Counted from the first letter of the stretch, positions 10,961-22,159 are shown. The stretch: DNA of 64,000 bases from Rhynochetos jubatus (GCA_027574665.1 CM050655.1:1178001-1242000); one strand, 5' to 3'. Program-made: numbers and translations. The notes: generated from the sequence alone by a model not told the origin.

Positions 10961-12033
10961 TTTGCCCAGACCTTACTGTCATAGCTGCCTTGTGCAGGGA
11001 ACCAGGCGCAATGTTCCTTTATCCAAAAGAATAAATTACCAAGCCTAATGGCTGGGATTTTTCGAATGGCCTGTACTGCCAACTCGGCAGCCTGCGTTAA
11101 AATTTCTGTGTTTAGCCAAGCTTGTTGCTGGGGATCAGCGAAGTCTCCTTCCCCCATTAGTTGTGCCATGCCGGTGCCAAATCTTGGATCATTTTGATCT
11201 CTTTCCGAATTCGCCACAGTGGCTATTTGGCACAGGTCCTTCCATTTACTTTCCCACAATAGTTTCTGAGTAGGTGTTAAAATCATTTGGGCAAAGATTT
11301 TGATGTCATACGGGGTGGCCACTTGCCCTGCCAATACGTTTTCTATTAGAGACATCGTAAATGGCGAAGTCAGTCCATAGTCCATTACAGCTTTACAGCT
11401 CTTTTATGTGTGCCCACTGAAATGGGGTTCACTCATTTGGTGCTCTATCTCTAACGGTGACAGGGAACACCATTCAAACATCGGCCCCTTCTGCTAGTGC
11501 TTGCCGTTGCACATCTTTCCAGCGCGCTCGGGGGTCAAAATCAGGCACCGGAGCAGACGGCGGCGGCGGCGGAGGCCAGTGCTCCTCTACTTCCTTAGGG
11601 GTGTCATTAAAAGCTGGCAAGGGGGGTTTAGGAAAACTAGCAGGACTCGTCAGATCAGATTGCGGTGTGCACTATCAGCTTTCACCTCAGTGTGGCGTTC
11701 GCTATCCAGTGATTTCAGTGCCGCGACAGCCGCCCCTCGAGCTTTATGTTCAGCCCTTTTCTCTTTCAGCATGTCTAAAATCAGTCTCCATGTTGTCATA
11801 ATTTCTTTCATGGTAGAGTCTCCTCGAGATGCGGCATCCCAAATTATCCTGCCAGCCTCCTCCCAAGTTTGTACTTCAAACGCCGTTACCGAATCGGTGC
11901 GTATACCATTAGTGTTTAGCCATTTCAAAGTAAGTTTTATCTTATAATCATCATACTTAATACCACGATTCTGTAAGATTTTAAGCAATATCTGTACTAA
12001 AGCTTTCTCTTCTGCGGATATCTGCGCTCCCAT
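10900..12033 (-). pseudogene. gag: Beta-like provirus gag: matrix, linker, capsid N-terminal half
   Basis: The - strand ATG at 12033 opens MGAQIS, with Gly2 as a plausible myristoylation site. About 127 codons of helical matrix-like sequence follow. After a frame change there is a Pro-rich linker with a run of prolines (encoded by GCC/CCG repeats near 11560), the capsid start FPVTV, and capsid helices with GLTSPFTMSLIENVLAG and LLWESKWKDLC, typical of betaretrovirus-like capsids. In-frame stops lie around the linker/capsid border, and the reading is lost near 10900. Confidence 0.75.
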
Positions 12034-12165
12034 CTTTAAATGCTATCCAGCCACTCACCTGCGCTCAGACGGAGAGGTGATTTACCTGGGTATAGGTGCT
12101 TCAGGCAGTCCAGCTGCTGTAGCTATTCATTTGGCTGGAGCTTCTCCCGGCGCTGCAGCGTCTTG

Positions 12166-12183
12166 ACCCTATCGGGGTCACCA
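12166..12183 (-). promoter_or_regulatory. Primer binding site, tRNA-Trp-like
   Basis: Two bases inside the LTR edge, the - strand reads TGGTGACCCCGATAGGGT. The first 12 bases match the complement of tRNA-Trp 3' end used by avian leukosis-type viruses; the rest has drifted. Its position between LTR and gag start is correct. Confidence 0.6.
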
Positions 12184-12185
12184 TT

Positions 12186-12531
12186 TGTTGGAGAATGAGG
12201 CATGGACCCCGGCATGATGTGCACCAAGTGAGATCGTTTATTGTTTTACAGCATGGGTTTTTATAGACAGATTTGGTAGTTTTCCACAGTCTAAACCCCT
12301 CCCCATGTTTTGCAAAAGCTGAGGCTGATAACTGTAACTTTTGTAAGCTTGGCTCTGCAGGTGCCTTACAGTGAGCTTATCAAGATCATGACTTGAGGCC
12401 CTTTGGTGTCAACATCCTAGTCCTGTATTTTTAATTCCTCATGTATCTTGTGAGAACAAGACCTTCAGCTCCTTGTGCGGTTCGTGAGAACCTGGTCATG
12501 AGAACCTGACCTGTCCAGCTGGTCCACAACA
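12186..12531 (-). mobile_element. 5' LTR of the inserted (beta-like) provirus
   Basis: The - strand begins TGTTGTGGACC and ends CTCCAACA, giving TG...CA ends and a length of about 346 bases. Inside are a TATA box (TATAAAAA on the - strand near 12252-12259) and AATAAA about 20 bases further on, in the right order for U3-R-U5. The primer site follows. The sequence on its outer side (12532 onward) is the reverse transcriptase of another provirus, so this LTR marks an insertion into that element. No matching 3' LTR was found. Confidence 0.75.
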
Positions 12532-12539
12532 ACTTACCA

Positions 12540-13307
12540 TTAATAAATCATACACGTATTGTACCAGTTCCGATGCACATGGAAAAATAATAGCTGAGAA
12601 ATAACATGTTCATTTACAGCACATAAACCTTGTACAAATCTATACTCAGGATTTCCATCCTTACCCAATCTGTGTTTACTAACAGGTAAAATTGGAGTGT
12701 TATAAGGACTTCTACATTCTTTCAATACTGCATTTTTCAAAAATTTTCAATCTGTTTTCCAATGCTAGCATTGCTTCAGAAATTATGGGGTATTGTCTAA
12801 TAGATGGTGGAGCCCCTCCTTTTGTTTGAATCACCACTGGTTCCACAGATTTTAACAATCCTACCTCATCTCCGGAGGTACTCCACAGCTCAGAAGGGAT
12901 CTCAGTCAGTTCCTCACAATTCCTTTATCCTTTTGCTTCTCAGGTTTTAATTTCAGTATTGAGACTCCTGTCATTACCAATTGGATTCCTTTGGGTGTTA
13001 GAGATATACATGTTCCAAATTCTTGTAACAAGTCTCGTTCCAGCAAAGATACTGGTATTTCTGGGGAAATGACAAATCTTCCCCAAGCCATTTTACCTCC
13101 TAATATCACCGGGAGGGGAAAAGAAAGAAATAATTCTTTACCAGCCATGACCCCATCAATAATTACAGTATCAATAGAGATCTGTGGTATTTGAAAATTA
13201 AGTAAAGATAATGTTGCTCCAGTGTCTATTAAAATATTTACTGAAATACCATTTACCTTTGCCGTGACGTGACTGTTATGATCTACCTTAATTCCTGTCA
13301 GTTCCAT
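12540..13307 (-). pseudogene. pol: Class I provirus protease and start of reverse transcriptase
   Basis: The first 133 codons (13307-12906) contain the retroviral aspartic protease signature IDTGAT followed by a hydrophobic flap region and a LLERDLLQEFG-like end. Downstream, in shifted frames, come PPSIRQYPI and then SPYNTPILPVSK and PEYRFVQGLCAVNEHV, the first RT block of gamma/class I-like elements. Reading stops at about 12540, where the inserted LTR starts, so the catalytic YxDD region is missing. Confidence 0.8.
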
Positions 13308-13334
13308 AAATTGATAACTCCAGTGTTTTCTTCT

Positions 13335-14661
13335 TTATTGAGAATGAGGTCTGGGTGGTCTCTCCACAGGAGTCCTTCCGCTGGAGCTGATGGGTCTATG
13401 TGGACAGTCGCATTGTACATGTGCTAAATTACCACAATAAAAACACTCAAGGGCATTAGGATAACAAGTTGAAGAGGAAAAACCCCTTCCTCTCTGTCTT
13501 CTTCCTCTGCCCTCTTGCCGGGGAAAACCCCAACCTCTTTGTTGGCTATAACCTTGAGTAATTGCTGCAGCTAACAGAGTGATTTCTCTCTCTCTCTCCT
13601 TACTCCGTCTGTAACACACAAATGTAGCAATACTAATTTTAGCTAAAGTTTCTCCTTGCCATCCAGGCATGTTTTTTGGAAATATTTACTGATCTCTGGG
13701 GCAGATTGATCTACAAATACACTTACAGCTAGTGGTTCTTTTCTCAGGTCATACCTCCATATTTGAGTAAGGTAGCTTTTAGACATCCCCAATAATAGCT
13801 GGCATGTTTATCAGGGGTTTTGTCTGCATTCCAGCACTTTTATCCAATTAGTGACCCGTTCTCCAGCTTGTCGGACCGCTTCCACTAATTGTTGGATAGA
13901 GGTTCAATAAGCTGTCATTCCACCAGCAGTGGATATGTCCCATTCAGGGTTATTTTCAGCCAGGGGAGTAGTCCCTGGGCTTGCCCCCTTTGGGCAATCT
14001 CTCTATCTTTTTGAAAAAATTTTTTCTCAATCCTTCGGATGAAACAATTCTCGGAGAAAGGTGCTCATGTCATTCCAATTGGGTGAATAATTAGTTATAG
14101 TGCCAGATAATAATTGAGTGCATTTTTCTGCGTCATCCTGTAGTCTTGGCATTTTAGTCTGCCAAGCTACCAAATCCCCTTGTTTCCAAGGCTCATGTCT
14201 TACCATGGCAGTGACAGTGGAAACCTCTGGCGGAGCTCCAGGTCCTGCCTTAGGGTTTGGGATGTAATCCAAGCGCATTGGGTACATGCCAACTCCTCCT
14301 GAGGACGATTCAAGTTCCTCAGCTTTTGGAGCTGCTGGAACTAATCGTTCTCATTTCTAGTTTAAGACTTTCTCCTTTGTTGGGCCCAATTATACCAAAT
14401 ATACCAATAATCAATATCCTGACTCTCTGTATCCTTGAGGATAATTCTCAGGAACTTCAACTTATGAGGCATAAAGGATCCTTTAGGACGCCATACGTCT
14501 ATCGGTCCTCCTCCTCTCATCCTGATTAGGAATGGCCATTCCTCCTGGCACAATGTAATCAGTCTCCTCTTCTATAAACTCCATGCCAGGATTACCTTTT
14601 TCCAATTCTCTAAAACCTCAGCAAGGGGCGTCCCCCTTTCAACGCTGGGTGTCATTCCCAT
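13335..14661 (-). pseudogene. gag: Class I provirus gag (matrix, capsid, nucleocapsid)
   Basis: The - strand ATG at 14661 opens MGMTPS (Gly2, possible myristoylation). Matrix-type sequence follows with EEWPFLIRM and a WRPKGSF motif. A later frame has capsid-like KQGDLVAWQTKMPRL. The segment 13670-13335 has the nucleocapsid: an Arg/Gly-rich region and one zinc knuckle of the form CX2CX4HX4C (CFYCGNLAHVQCDC). A single knuckle and this capsid type fit class I (gammaretrovirus-like) elements. Several stops and frame changes lie between the parts, for example around 13700-14020. Confidence 0.75.
13585..13600. repeat. Short (TC)n tract inside provirus gag
   Basis: A run of TC dinucleotides (TTTCTCTCTCTCTCTCC) lies in the gag region just before the nucleocapsid. 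On the coding strand it gives REREREI. It is a slippage-prone site. Confidence 0.6.
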
Positions 14662-14843
14662 TCTCTCAACCAGCTATAGCTTTTTCAGCAATTTTAAACA
14701 CAGAAGGTTCTCAGTAAATCTGTTCTGAATTTATCCATGCCCAAGTACTCTGGATCCACCTGGTCCTGTTTATTGCTGGCAATTTGAGTGTTGGTAATGG
14801 GTTATCCAGAAGGATCTCTGAATTTCCTATCTCTTGTGTCCTA

Positions 14844-14863
14844 GAGTCCCATCTGGGGTGCCA
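14844..14863 (-). promoter_or_regulatory. Primer binding site, tRNA-Arg(CCT)-like
   Basis: The - strand reads TGGCACCCCAGATGGGACTC. This is the complement of a tRNA 3' end ...GAGTCCCATCTGGGGTG plus CCA, which I recall as vertebrate tRNA-Arg(CCT). The match looks complete over about 20 bases. It lies five bases from the LTR end and about 180 bases before the gag ATG. Confidence 0.7.
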
Positions 14864-14868
14864 ATTTC

Positions 14869-15290
14869 TGTTAAAGATTTTTCCCCAGACAAAGCAGGTT
14901 GCTCGAGGTATGCCATTTATTTAATCACAACTCAGAGTTGGGCCACCACCTCAGTGAGTGGCCAATGGCCCAAGATCTCACACAGTTTTTAGACCATTCA
15001 ATCAATACCCCTTACATAAGGTCCGAAGTCTTTGCATATTTCCACTCAGCCTTTCAGTCCCCAGAGTTCATCGTTTATCAAAGACCATCACAATCCCCCG
15101 TCTCAGTTGCATTCTTCTGTTCTGGTTCCAATCCTTGTTTCAGTTTCAGGGTCTTTTTCAGGTCGCCGTCTCCGTAATCGCTCTTCTGCCATTTCAGTCT
15201 TGCACAATTCTGAGACAGACTTCGGGATGTACTATTAAGGGTTTACCTTTTGTCTAGCTAAGCACCTGTGCTTAATTAATTAATCACTCT
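14869..15290 (-). mobile_element. 5' LTR of the class I provirus
   Basis: The left edge is clear: the - strand LTR ends ATCTTTAACA just before the primer site. An AATAAA lies at about 14910-14915 on the - strand, giving a short U5. The upstream (right) edge is uncertain. I found no unambiguous TG start or target duplication; the LTR may extend further, to roughly 15.3-15.6 kb. No 3' copy of this LTR was found in the window. Confidence 0.55.
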
Positions 15291-15299
15291 TTGTTGAAA

Positions 15300-16180
15300 C
15301 TGTCTCTGTGTGATTAGCTTGACTGGGTTTGACACCAGACTTGGGTGGGTCTGTACAAGGAGCAGGTGGAGAACAAACATTCTGGGCCTGTTGAGCAGTA
15401 TTTCTGCACTTTTTCAAGACCCCAGACCTCAGATCTAAACCTGCACCAGAGACTATGAAAGATTCCTTTACAGAGTGTAGGTATTCCATGGATATATTTC
15501 AATCTAACTTCAAACACTTTAAGGTTAGTTAGTCTTCTTGATGCCTCACTAGACCACTTGAATCTACTTGGGAGTTGCACATGAATGGTCCCAGTGACAT
15601 AAGTCAAGGTTCAGTTTCTATAGATAGCAGAACCAAACAGAAAGACTCTGAAAAATCTGTGCTCAAGCAGATAAATTAGATCTCTCTGTTAACATCTTGA
15701 GGACAGTAAAAAGAACCCTTCCCTGGCTCAATGGCAAATGCTGAAGTGGAGGGGGGGAATAAGTCTTTCATGATGACATGTTGAAGTGATGTGCTGCAGC
15801 TCTATAGTCATCTTAATTTAAAAAGAAAATAAACCACTCCATTGTATTTATCATCACTCATTATAATGTCTGCATTTCCCCAGCAGCAACTAATTTACCA
15901 TCACAACCGGCCTAGAAATCTCAGTTTATTCAATAAAGGCTGATGCAGATACTACCAAAACCAGGAAGAGACTGAAAGGGTCCCTTCTAGTTTTCACTGG
16001 TGTGTGTGCCACTGGCATGTGGGAAAGAGTTTTATCATTGAATAGTCATTAAATCAATATAAAGAAGAAACTCAGGCTTTTGTTAAACTGCAGGAAGCCA
16101 AAAGATTGGGTGAAATATGTAGATCATGGCAGGACACAATGCTTTTCAGTGGCAGAATTAACTCTCTGCAAAGAAGGAAA
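15300..16180. other. No gene recognised
   Basis: The stretch may include the remaining upstream edge of the retroviral LTR. Otherwise it is AT-rich DNA with short open frames on both strands. I see no splice-supported exon, RNA gene or repeat family I can name. Confidence 0.4.
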
Positions 16181-16187
16181 TTCTCAC

Positions 16188-16269
16188 CTCACAAACCTGG
16201 CCAACTTCATAATCAGAAGACAAAGCAGTAGGTGGATAAGCAAGAAACACACAGACAAATGAGGTACCA
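16188..16269 (-). CDS. Candidate exon of an unidentified - strand gene
   Basis: On the - strand the acceptor is excellent (CTTTTTTATCTTTCAG) and the donor is strong (GAG|GTGAGA). The 82-base exon reads one base plus 27 codons, including FLAYPPTALSSDYEVGQVCE. That leftover base completes a Phe codon with the two bases left by the candidate exon at 18279-18395, so the two could be spliced together in phase. I do not recognise the protein. Confidence 0.45.
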
Positions 16270-16536
16270 CTGAAAGATAAAAAAGCAGGTATTATTACCT
16301 AGTTCTTTAAATAGTGATAAAATGAGAAATTGTATGATTTTAGCAAAACCAAGATGTCATACAAACATACTTTTTTCCTAAGAGACCACACAGACATTTA
16401 CCTTAAAATATCTACATGCAAATCCACAGTAAATCTATAGTGGAGCTGTCTGTGTGCTCCAGTCAGAATCGAGACACTGTACATACTGCACACCCTTTAG
16501 TATCCTCTGCTTTTGTTCTGGCCATGGTGTGTTCAC

Positions 16537-16717
16537 CCTTTTCTTGAGACATGACAAGAGATACACCTCCGTGAAGAGCATTTGGTGGGAAAAAGACGGG
16601 CTTCTTCAAGTAGTTCTGTCTGTTCTCAAGTCTGGTGAGGTAAGCACACTCTCTTCCTCCCTCTACTTTGCACTCAATGTCTTTCCAGGCTAGCTTCTTC
16701 TGGAAGGCCTCAGTTTT
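16537..16717 (-). CDS. Possible exon, same strand
   Basis: The - strand acceptor is TTTGTTTTTCAAAG and a possible donor is AAAAGG|GTGAAC. The open frame includes LAWKDIECKVEGGRECAYL and KKPVFFPPNALHGG and looks coding. However, its end phase does not join the 16188 exon in its best frame. It could be an alternative exon or chance. Confidence 0.25.
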
Positions 16718-17589
16718 CTTTGAAAAACAAAGGCCATGGTGCAAAATTAAACACGTCAATTTTGAGGAGGATGAAAAAGGTATCTGTACGTGTCAAATTA
16801 AAGCCATAGAGCACTCAAAATTCATACAGAAATACTGTATTTCTCTTTTCTTAACAGGTCACATAAAGCAAGTACTGGAGCCAAATCAACAGTACATGGA
16901 CACTTGCCCTTTGTTACAGGAACAGCAATAGGCCCTACAGTTCTGACAGCCTGAAGCGAATAAATCTGTAAAACGTACCTTACTTGTCTTTTTAATCTGG
17001 TGGCTGGAGTCTGGAGCTGGAGACAGTTAATGAGCATAAAGACACGTTTGACAGACTACCAGATGTTTTCTGTAGGTGTGCAATGTCTGCAGGCATCTGA
17101 TGCTGTGAGCCTGAAGAAACATGCTGTTTACAACTAAATGTCTTTTTGATGTAGCCAGGTTCTGATTTTCCTGTAATTCAAAGAAAATTTTGATTTTTTA
17201 AGTGAAAAACATGAATTATAAGCATTCATTTCAAGCATAGGTGTATGAATTTATTTTAGTCCTGCTGATAGAAAAAAATATACTTTAAGTCCTTTAGAAT
17301 TTAATTTACATTTATAATTTATTTTGCACAAATGAACCTTAGTGGTTTAATGAGGAAGCTTTTAGAAATACTGATTAAACAAGCTACGCACCAAGAAAGT
17401 TATATTACTCTCAGAAAGCTGTGTTAACCTTACAAGTGAGGGGACTTGGAATGCCCTATTCTGTTTACAAAAAGAGCTATATGATGGATTTATGACAGCC
17501 AGAAAATTGACATACACAGGATGTACGGATAGTATCATGTGCCTATTGTTAGACAACAAAATTGCCACGCAGAGGAAACTCAGATGTCA

Positions 17590-18270
17590 GATTGTTGGCT
17601 TTGTTTGGAATTACAATGAAAAAAAAAAAAACCCAAACAAACTGTAAATCTTGGAATTTGTGACTAAACTGATTACTCTGAAATGTTTGTTTTGATTTGA
17701 CTGAAAAATGCCATTTGAAGCATACTGAAGACTTTTATCTTGGCTCACACATGAGTAGGAGAAAAAGTCTTGACATTGCCCACAAGGTTCTTCTTACTGA
17801 CCTTTATTTTCAAATTAAACTGATACATTTCCAGAACTGAAACATTTTAAACTCAAAATAAAGAATACAATTTTATTTCACTGGAAATGTTTTTTACTTT
17901 AATGTAATCACTCCCCTTCTCTGTGTACAAGATGTGGCTTTGTGCTAATGAGTTTGAATAGAGGCAGAGAGGCAGAGCAGTCGCAATTAATATACTTCTT
18001 GTGTCAGACCGAAAGAACTGTAAAATATGTGTGACCACCATTAAATTTCATGTTTAATCACATTTAAACTCAATAATCCATTAATTCCAGAGGAAGAGAA
18101 CTTTTAATTTATCCATTGTATTCTGAAAATGTCCCTTTAGTGGCATTTTACGCTTGTAATACTGGAGTTCCTTCTGCTTTGGCAGGAAACTGTAACCATA
18201 CACCCAGACTGGCTCCATCCTCCAACTGTTCAGATTTTACCGACTGTTGTAAAAAGTGTAAATTATTCTC
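17590..18270. other. Intron-like stretch, no exon recognised
   Basis: AT-rich DNA with a 12-base A run near 17619. On the - strand there are AATAAA motifs near 17800, but nothing else shows a transcript end here. Confidence 0.35.
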
Positions 18271-18278
18271 TGCTTTAC

Positions 18279-18395
18279 AAGTCACCTTTTGGTGCTCTAG
18301 TAACAGGTAATGTATCAGTGATGTAACCAGCAGGGCAGGTTAAGTGGTATTTTCTGAGAAGTTCATTATCCATAATCCACCCAAAGAGGATGTCA
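18279..18395 (-). CDS. Candidate internal exon of an unidentified - strand gene
   Basis: The - strand acceptor has a long pyrimidine tract (TTTGTTTGTTTTACTATTGCAG) and the donor is ACTT|GTAAAG. The exon is 117 bases, a multiple of three. It reads 38 codons with split ends, including FGWIMDNELLRKYHLTCPAG and ITDTLPVTRAPKGD. The mix of Trp, Cys, Pro and charged residues looks like real protein rather than chance. I could not match it to a family. CR1 elements at 19.4-22.2 kb would lie in the intron just upstream of it. Confidence 0.5.
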
Positions 18396-18399
18396 CTGC

Positions 18400-19380
18400 A
18401 ATAGTAAAACAAACAAAATCAACTGTTTCTGTAACGTAATGTAACATAGCTGTTGTCTGGAACGTAGGTGCCTGTCTCAAGTCCATGTGCATTCTTGCCT
18501 CCAAACACAAGGATATACATCAGTGTTGCTGCCATGTCTTTTCTTTTTCTTACCAAAGGACACACACTGATAATCATTCAGTGCAGCAATGAAAATGCTC
18601 CAAGTTAGGCATTAACTGGGATTGTACTGAGCCAAGAGGGCACAGGTAAATGCAGCTGCATGTGATTTCCAGAGCTCTGAATGCAGTCTACTGCTCGTTA
18701 CGTATTTCACACGTATGAGCTACCTGGAAGCTCAGATCCATAAAGCAGATACTAAAAATCTCTCAGTGATGCATTTGAGGAATCTCGGGTTGATTCCGCA
18801 GGAGTGAGGAGAACTTCAGGGCCCTCCATGCAGCAGGTCACCTGCAGGTTTTCAGCCCTGTGCAAAACATGGCCTGCTTGGAAAGGCTGCAGGTGTGATG
18901 CTCTGTCAGGAAGGAGCTGCCCCTTGCCCCCCAGTCATGCATGCAGTAAAAGCAGAGTTTGGTCTCCTCTGCTAGAGCTGTAGGTTGTGTCTGGTCTGTC
19001 CTCGTCACAGCGTGGGAGCATTGCCATCAGTGAGAGACTTTATCTTGAGCTGATTGTCCAAAACTTGCTGAACTCCTTGGAAACTTCCTGGTGGCTTGGC
19101 AGAGCAAGGATTGTCCACAGGCCTGAACAGATAAGGGGCAAATGGCCTCTGGAAACCAGTTCGGACCGAGGACAAAGAACATCACATTGCTTCATGGGGG
19201 GCCCAGACACAGAGGAGCCCCAAGACTGCCAAAGCATGCCAGTGGTCACATAGTGGTCGCGTGCATCCCATGGGATCAGCTGCCTAGCCTGAGAGCATGT
19301 GCAGGAAGCAGGAGTCAGCAAAAAACACCCTATAAAAGACTGTGGGACCAAACCGTGACAGGCAACCCTCCCCACTGAAG
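18400..19380. other. No gene recognised
   Basis: Unique-looking DNA up to the CR1 that starts near 19380. A Kelch-like phrase on the - strand near 18500 lacks splice support. A TATAAAAG at about 19331 has no recognisable gene attached. Confidence 0.35.
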
Positions 19381-20933
19381 ACTACAAAGACTGCGCACCA
19401 ACGGGACACTGCTGGATCTTGTTCTCACCCACAGGGAGGGGCTGGTGTGGAATGTGAAGCTCAAGGGCAGCTTTGGCTGCAGCAACCACGAAATGGTGGT
19501 GTTTGAGATCCTTACGGAGGTGAGGAGGATGCACAGCAAGCTCGCTACCCTGGACTGCAGGAGAGGAAAGTTTAGCCTTCTCAGGGAACTGATTGGCAGG
19601 ATCCCATGGGATGAAGCCCTGGCGGGAAGAGGGTCCCAAGAAAGCTGGCAAGTATTCAAAGACTTTCTCCTCCAAGCTCAGGAGTGATGTATCCCAGTGA
19701 AGGGAAAGTTGAGTAAAAGTGCCTGGAGGCCTGCACAGATGAACAAGCAGTTCCTGGGGAAACAGAAGTGAAAAAAAGGAAGACCACAGTGGGTGGGAGC
19801 AAGGAAAGGTAGCATGGGAGGATTACAGGGAAGTTGTCCAAGATGTCAGAGATCAGGTTAGGAAAGCCAAAGCCCTGACAGAATTTCACCTGGCCAGGGA
19901 CATCAAGGCCAACAAGAAGGGCTTCTGTAGGTACAGAGGGGATAAAAGGAAGATCAGGGAAAATGTGGGCCCTCTGCAGAAGGAAACAGGAGAGCTGGTT
20001 TCCCAGGACATGGAGAAGGCCGAGGTACTCAATGTTTTTTTTCACCTCGGTCTCCACTGTCAAGGACGCAAGCCATCCCCCCCCTGAGTCACGGAAGGCA
20101 AGGGCAGGGACTGGGAGAATGGAGAGCCGCCCATGGTCAGTGAGGATCAGGTTTGGGAACCCTTGAGGAACCTGAAGGTGCCCAAGTCCATGGCACCTGA
20201 TGGAATACATCTGTGGGTCCTGAGGGAACTGGCAGATGGGGCTGCAAAACCTCTATCCATCGTATTTGAGAAGTTGTGGCAGTCTGGTGAAGTTCCCACT
20301 GACTGGAAAAGTGGAAACATAACCCCCATCTTTAAAAATGGAAAAAAAGAGGACCTGGGAAATTACAGGCCAGTCAGTGTCACCTCTGTGCCTGGCAAGA
20401 TCATGGAGCAGATTCTCCTGGAAACCATGCTAAGGCACATGGAGAACGAGGAGGTGATTGGTGACAGCCAACATGGCTTCACCAAGGGCAGACCGTGCTT
20501 GATGAATATGGTGGCTTCTACGATGGGGTCATGACCTTGGTGGATAAAGGACGGGCAACTGATGCCATCTATCTGGACTTGCGCAAAGTCTTCAATACTG
20601 TCCCACATGACATTCTGGTCTCTAAGCTGGGGAGCAGGGACTTTTTACAAGGGCCTGTAGTGATAGGACAAGGGGTAACGGCTTTAAATTGGAAGTGGAG
20701 AGGTTCAGATTAGATATCAGGAAGAAATTCTTTCCAGAGAGGGTGGTGAGACACTGGAACAGGTTACCCAGAGAAGCTGTGGATGCCCCATCCCTGACAG
20801 TGTTCAAGGCCAGGCTGGATGAGGCTTGGAGCAACCTGGTCTAGTGGAGGGTGTCCCTGCCCATGGCAGGGGGGTTGCAACTGGATGATCTTTAAGGTCC
20901 CTTCCAACCCAAACCATTCTATAATTCTATGAC
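19380..20933 (+). mobile_element. CR1 LINE, ORF2 remnant with internal deletion and intact 3' end
   Basis: The + strand carries the endonuclease C-terminal end and the first RT blocks of CR1 ORF2 (for example [56 protein letters not shown]). At about 20635 it jumps directly to the CR1 3' region. It ends in the typical GATGATCTTTAAGGTCCCTTCC and an ATTCTATAATTCTATGA tail. The jump removes most of the RT catalytic part. Frameshifts confirm it is dead. Confidence 0.9.
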
Positions 20934-21229
20934 AAATAAGCTTAAGAGCCTATAGTAAAAGTAATTTTAGTATCAAGCATTTCAGTTGTATATGGAGAAG
21001 TTTGATGGAGATTTAGTTGCAGACACAGTCAAACAGTAAGTCAATCCAAACTGCACACCTGCGAGCATATTAGTAAGTTTTATGGCTAGCAATAGTTTTC
21101 TCTTTAACCTCTAAACACCATCAGCTTAATACAGAAGCCAAATAGGAACAACACAGCAGAATTAAGCTTTGCAAGAAGCCACAGGCTCATACACAAGTTA
21201 AGACCCTTATGAAGATGGAAGGTGACCCA

Positions 21230-22157
21230 TCAGGGCTACCTGTGTAATATCTATCACTGATCTGGATGAGGGGATCAAGTGCACCCTTAGTAAGTTTGTG
21301 GACGACACCAAGTTGGTGGAGAGTGTTGATATGCCTGAGGTCAGGATGGCTCTGCAGGCTGGATCAATGGGCCAAGACCACTGTATGAGGGTCAACAAGG
21401 CCAAGTGCCAGGTCCTGCACTTGGGCCACAACAACCCCCGGCAACGCTACAGGCTTTGGAACAAGTGGCTGGAAAGCTGCCTGGAGGAAAAGAACCTGGG
21501 GGTGTTGGTCAACAGTGGATGAATACAAGCTGGCGTGTGTCCAGGTGGCCAAGGCAGCCAATGGCATCCTGGCCTGCACCAGGAACAGGATGGCCAGCAG
21601 GACCAGGGCAGGGGTCGTCCCCCTGTACTGGGCACTGGTGAGGCTGCACCTTGAATCTGTGGTCGATTTTGGGCCCCTCACTGCAAGAAAGACATTGAGG
21701 GGCTGGAGCATGTCCAGAGAAAGGCAATGGAGCTGAGGAAGGGCCTAGAGCACAAGTCCTGTGAGATGCAGCTGAGGGAACTGGGGTTGTTTATCTAGGA
21801 GAAGAGAAGGCTTTGGGGAGACCTTATAGCTCCCTACAGCTACCTGAAAGGAGGTTGCAGAGATGGGTGTTGGTCTCCTCTCCCAAGTGACAAGCGATAG
21901 GACAAGAGGAAATGGCCTCAAGTTGTGCCAGGGAATGTTTAGATTGGGTATTAGGAAAAAGTTCTTCACCGAAAGGGCTGTTGGGCATTGGAATGGGCTG
22001 CCCAGGGAGAGGCTGGAGTCACCATCCCTGGAGGGATTTAAAAGATGTATGGATGTGGTGCTTAGGGACATGGCTTAGTGGTGGACTTGGCAGTGTTAGG
22101 CTTGGTTGGACTTGATGACCTTAAAGGTCTTTTCAACTATTTTATGGGCCTATGATT
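21230..22157 (+). mobile_element. CR1 LINE 3' portion, different subfamily
   Basis: The sequence begins at an RT-derived stretch (DLDEGIKCTLSKFVDDTKLV), continues through ORF2 C-terminal sequence with several frame changes, and ends GGTTGGACTTGATGACCTTAAAGG then a degraded tail. The 3' end differs from the copy at 20.9 kb, so this is a separate insertion of another CR1 subfamily, not its continuation. Confidence 0.85.
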
Positions 22158-22159
22158 CA

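Larger units (their letters stand above)
7240..15290 (-). mobile_element. Nested/mosaic endogenous retrovirus block
   Basis: All retroviral features here are on the - strand. In transcription order: class I LTR, primer site, gag, protease and RT start; then a second LTR, primer site and beta-like gag, a partial second gag, integrase and env start; then RT-dUTPase and an env end. The simplest reading is insertion of a beta-like provirus into the RT of a class I provirus, then deletions that removed the inner 3' LTR and most of both pols. No open frame spans a complete gene, so nothing here can encode an active virus. Confidence 0.7.

Noticed and set aside
7240..15290. A functional or domesticated retroviral env or gag
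   Set aside because: Every gene has stops, frameshifts or truncation; the only longer intact frames are the protease (133 codons) and the RT-dUTPase fusion.
18480..18560. Kelch-like phrase (YILVFGGKNAHGLETG) on the - strand
   Set aside because: No usable acceptor/donor pair frames it, and no other Kelch repeat is nearby; treated as intronic chance.
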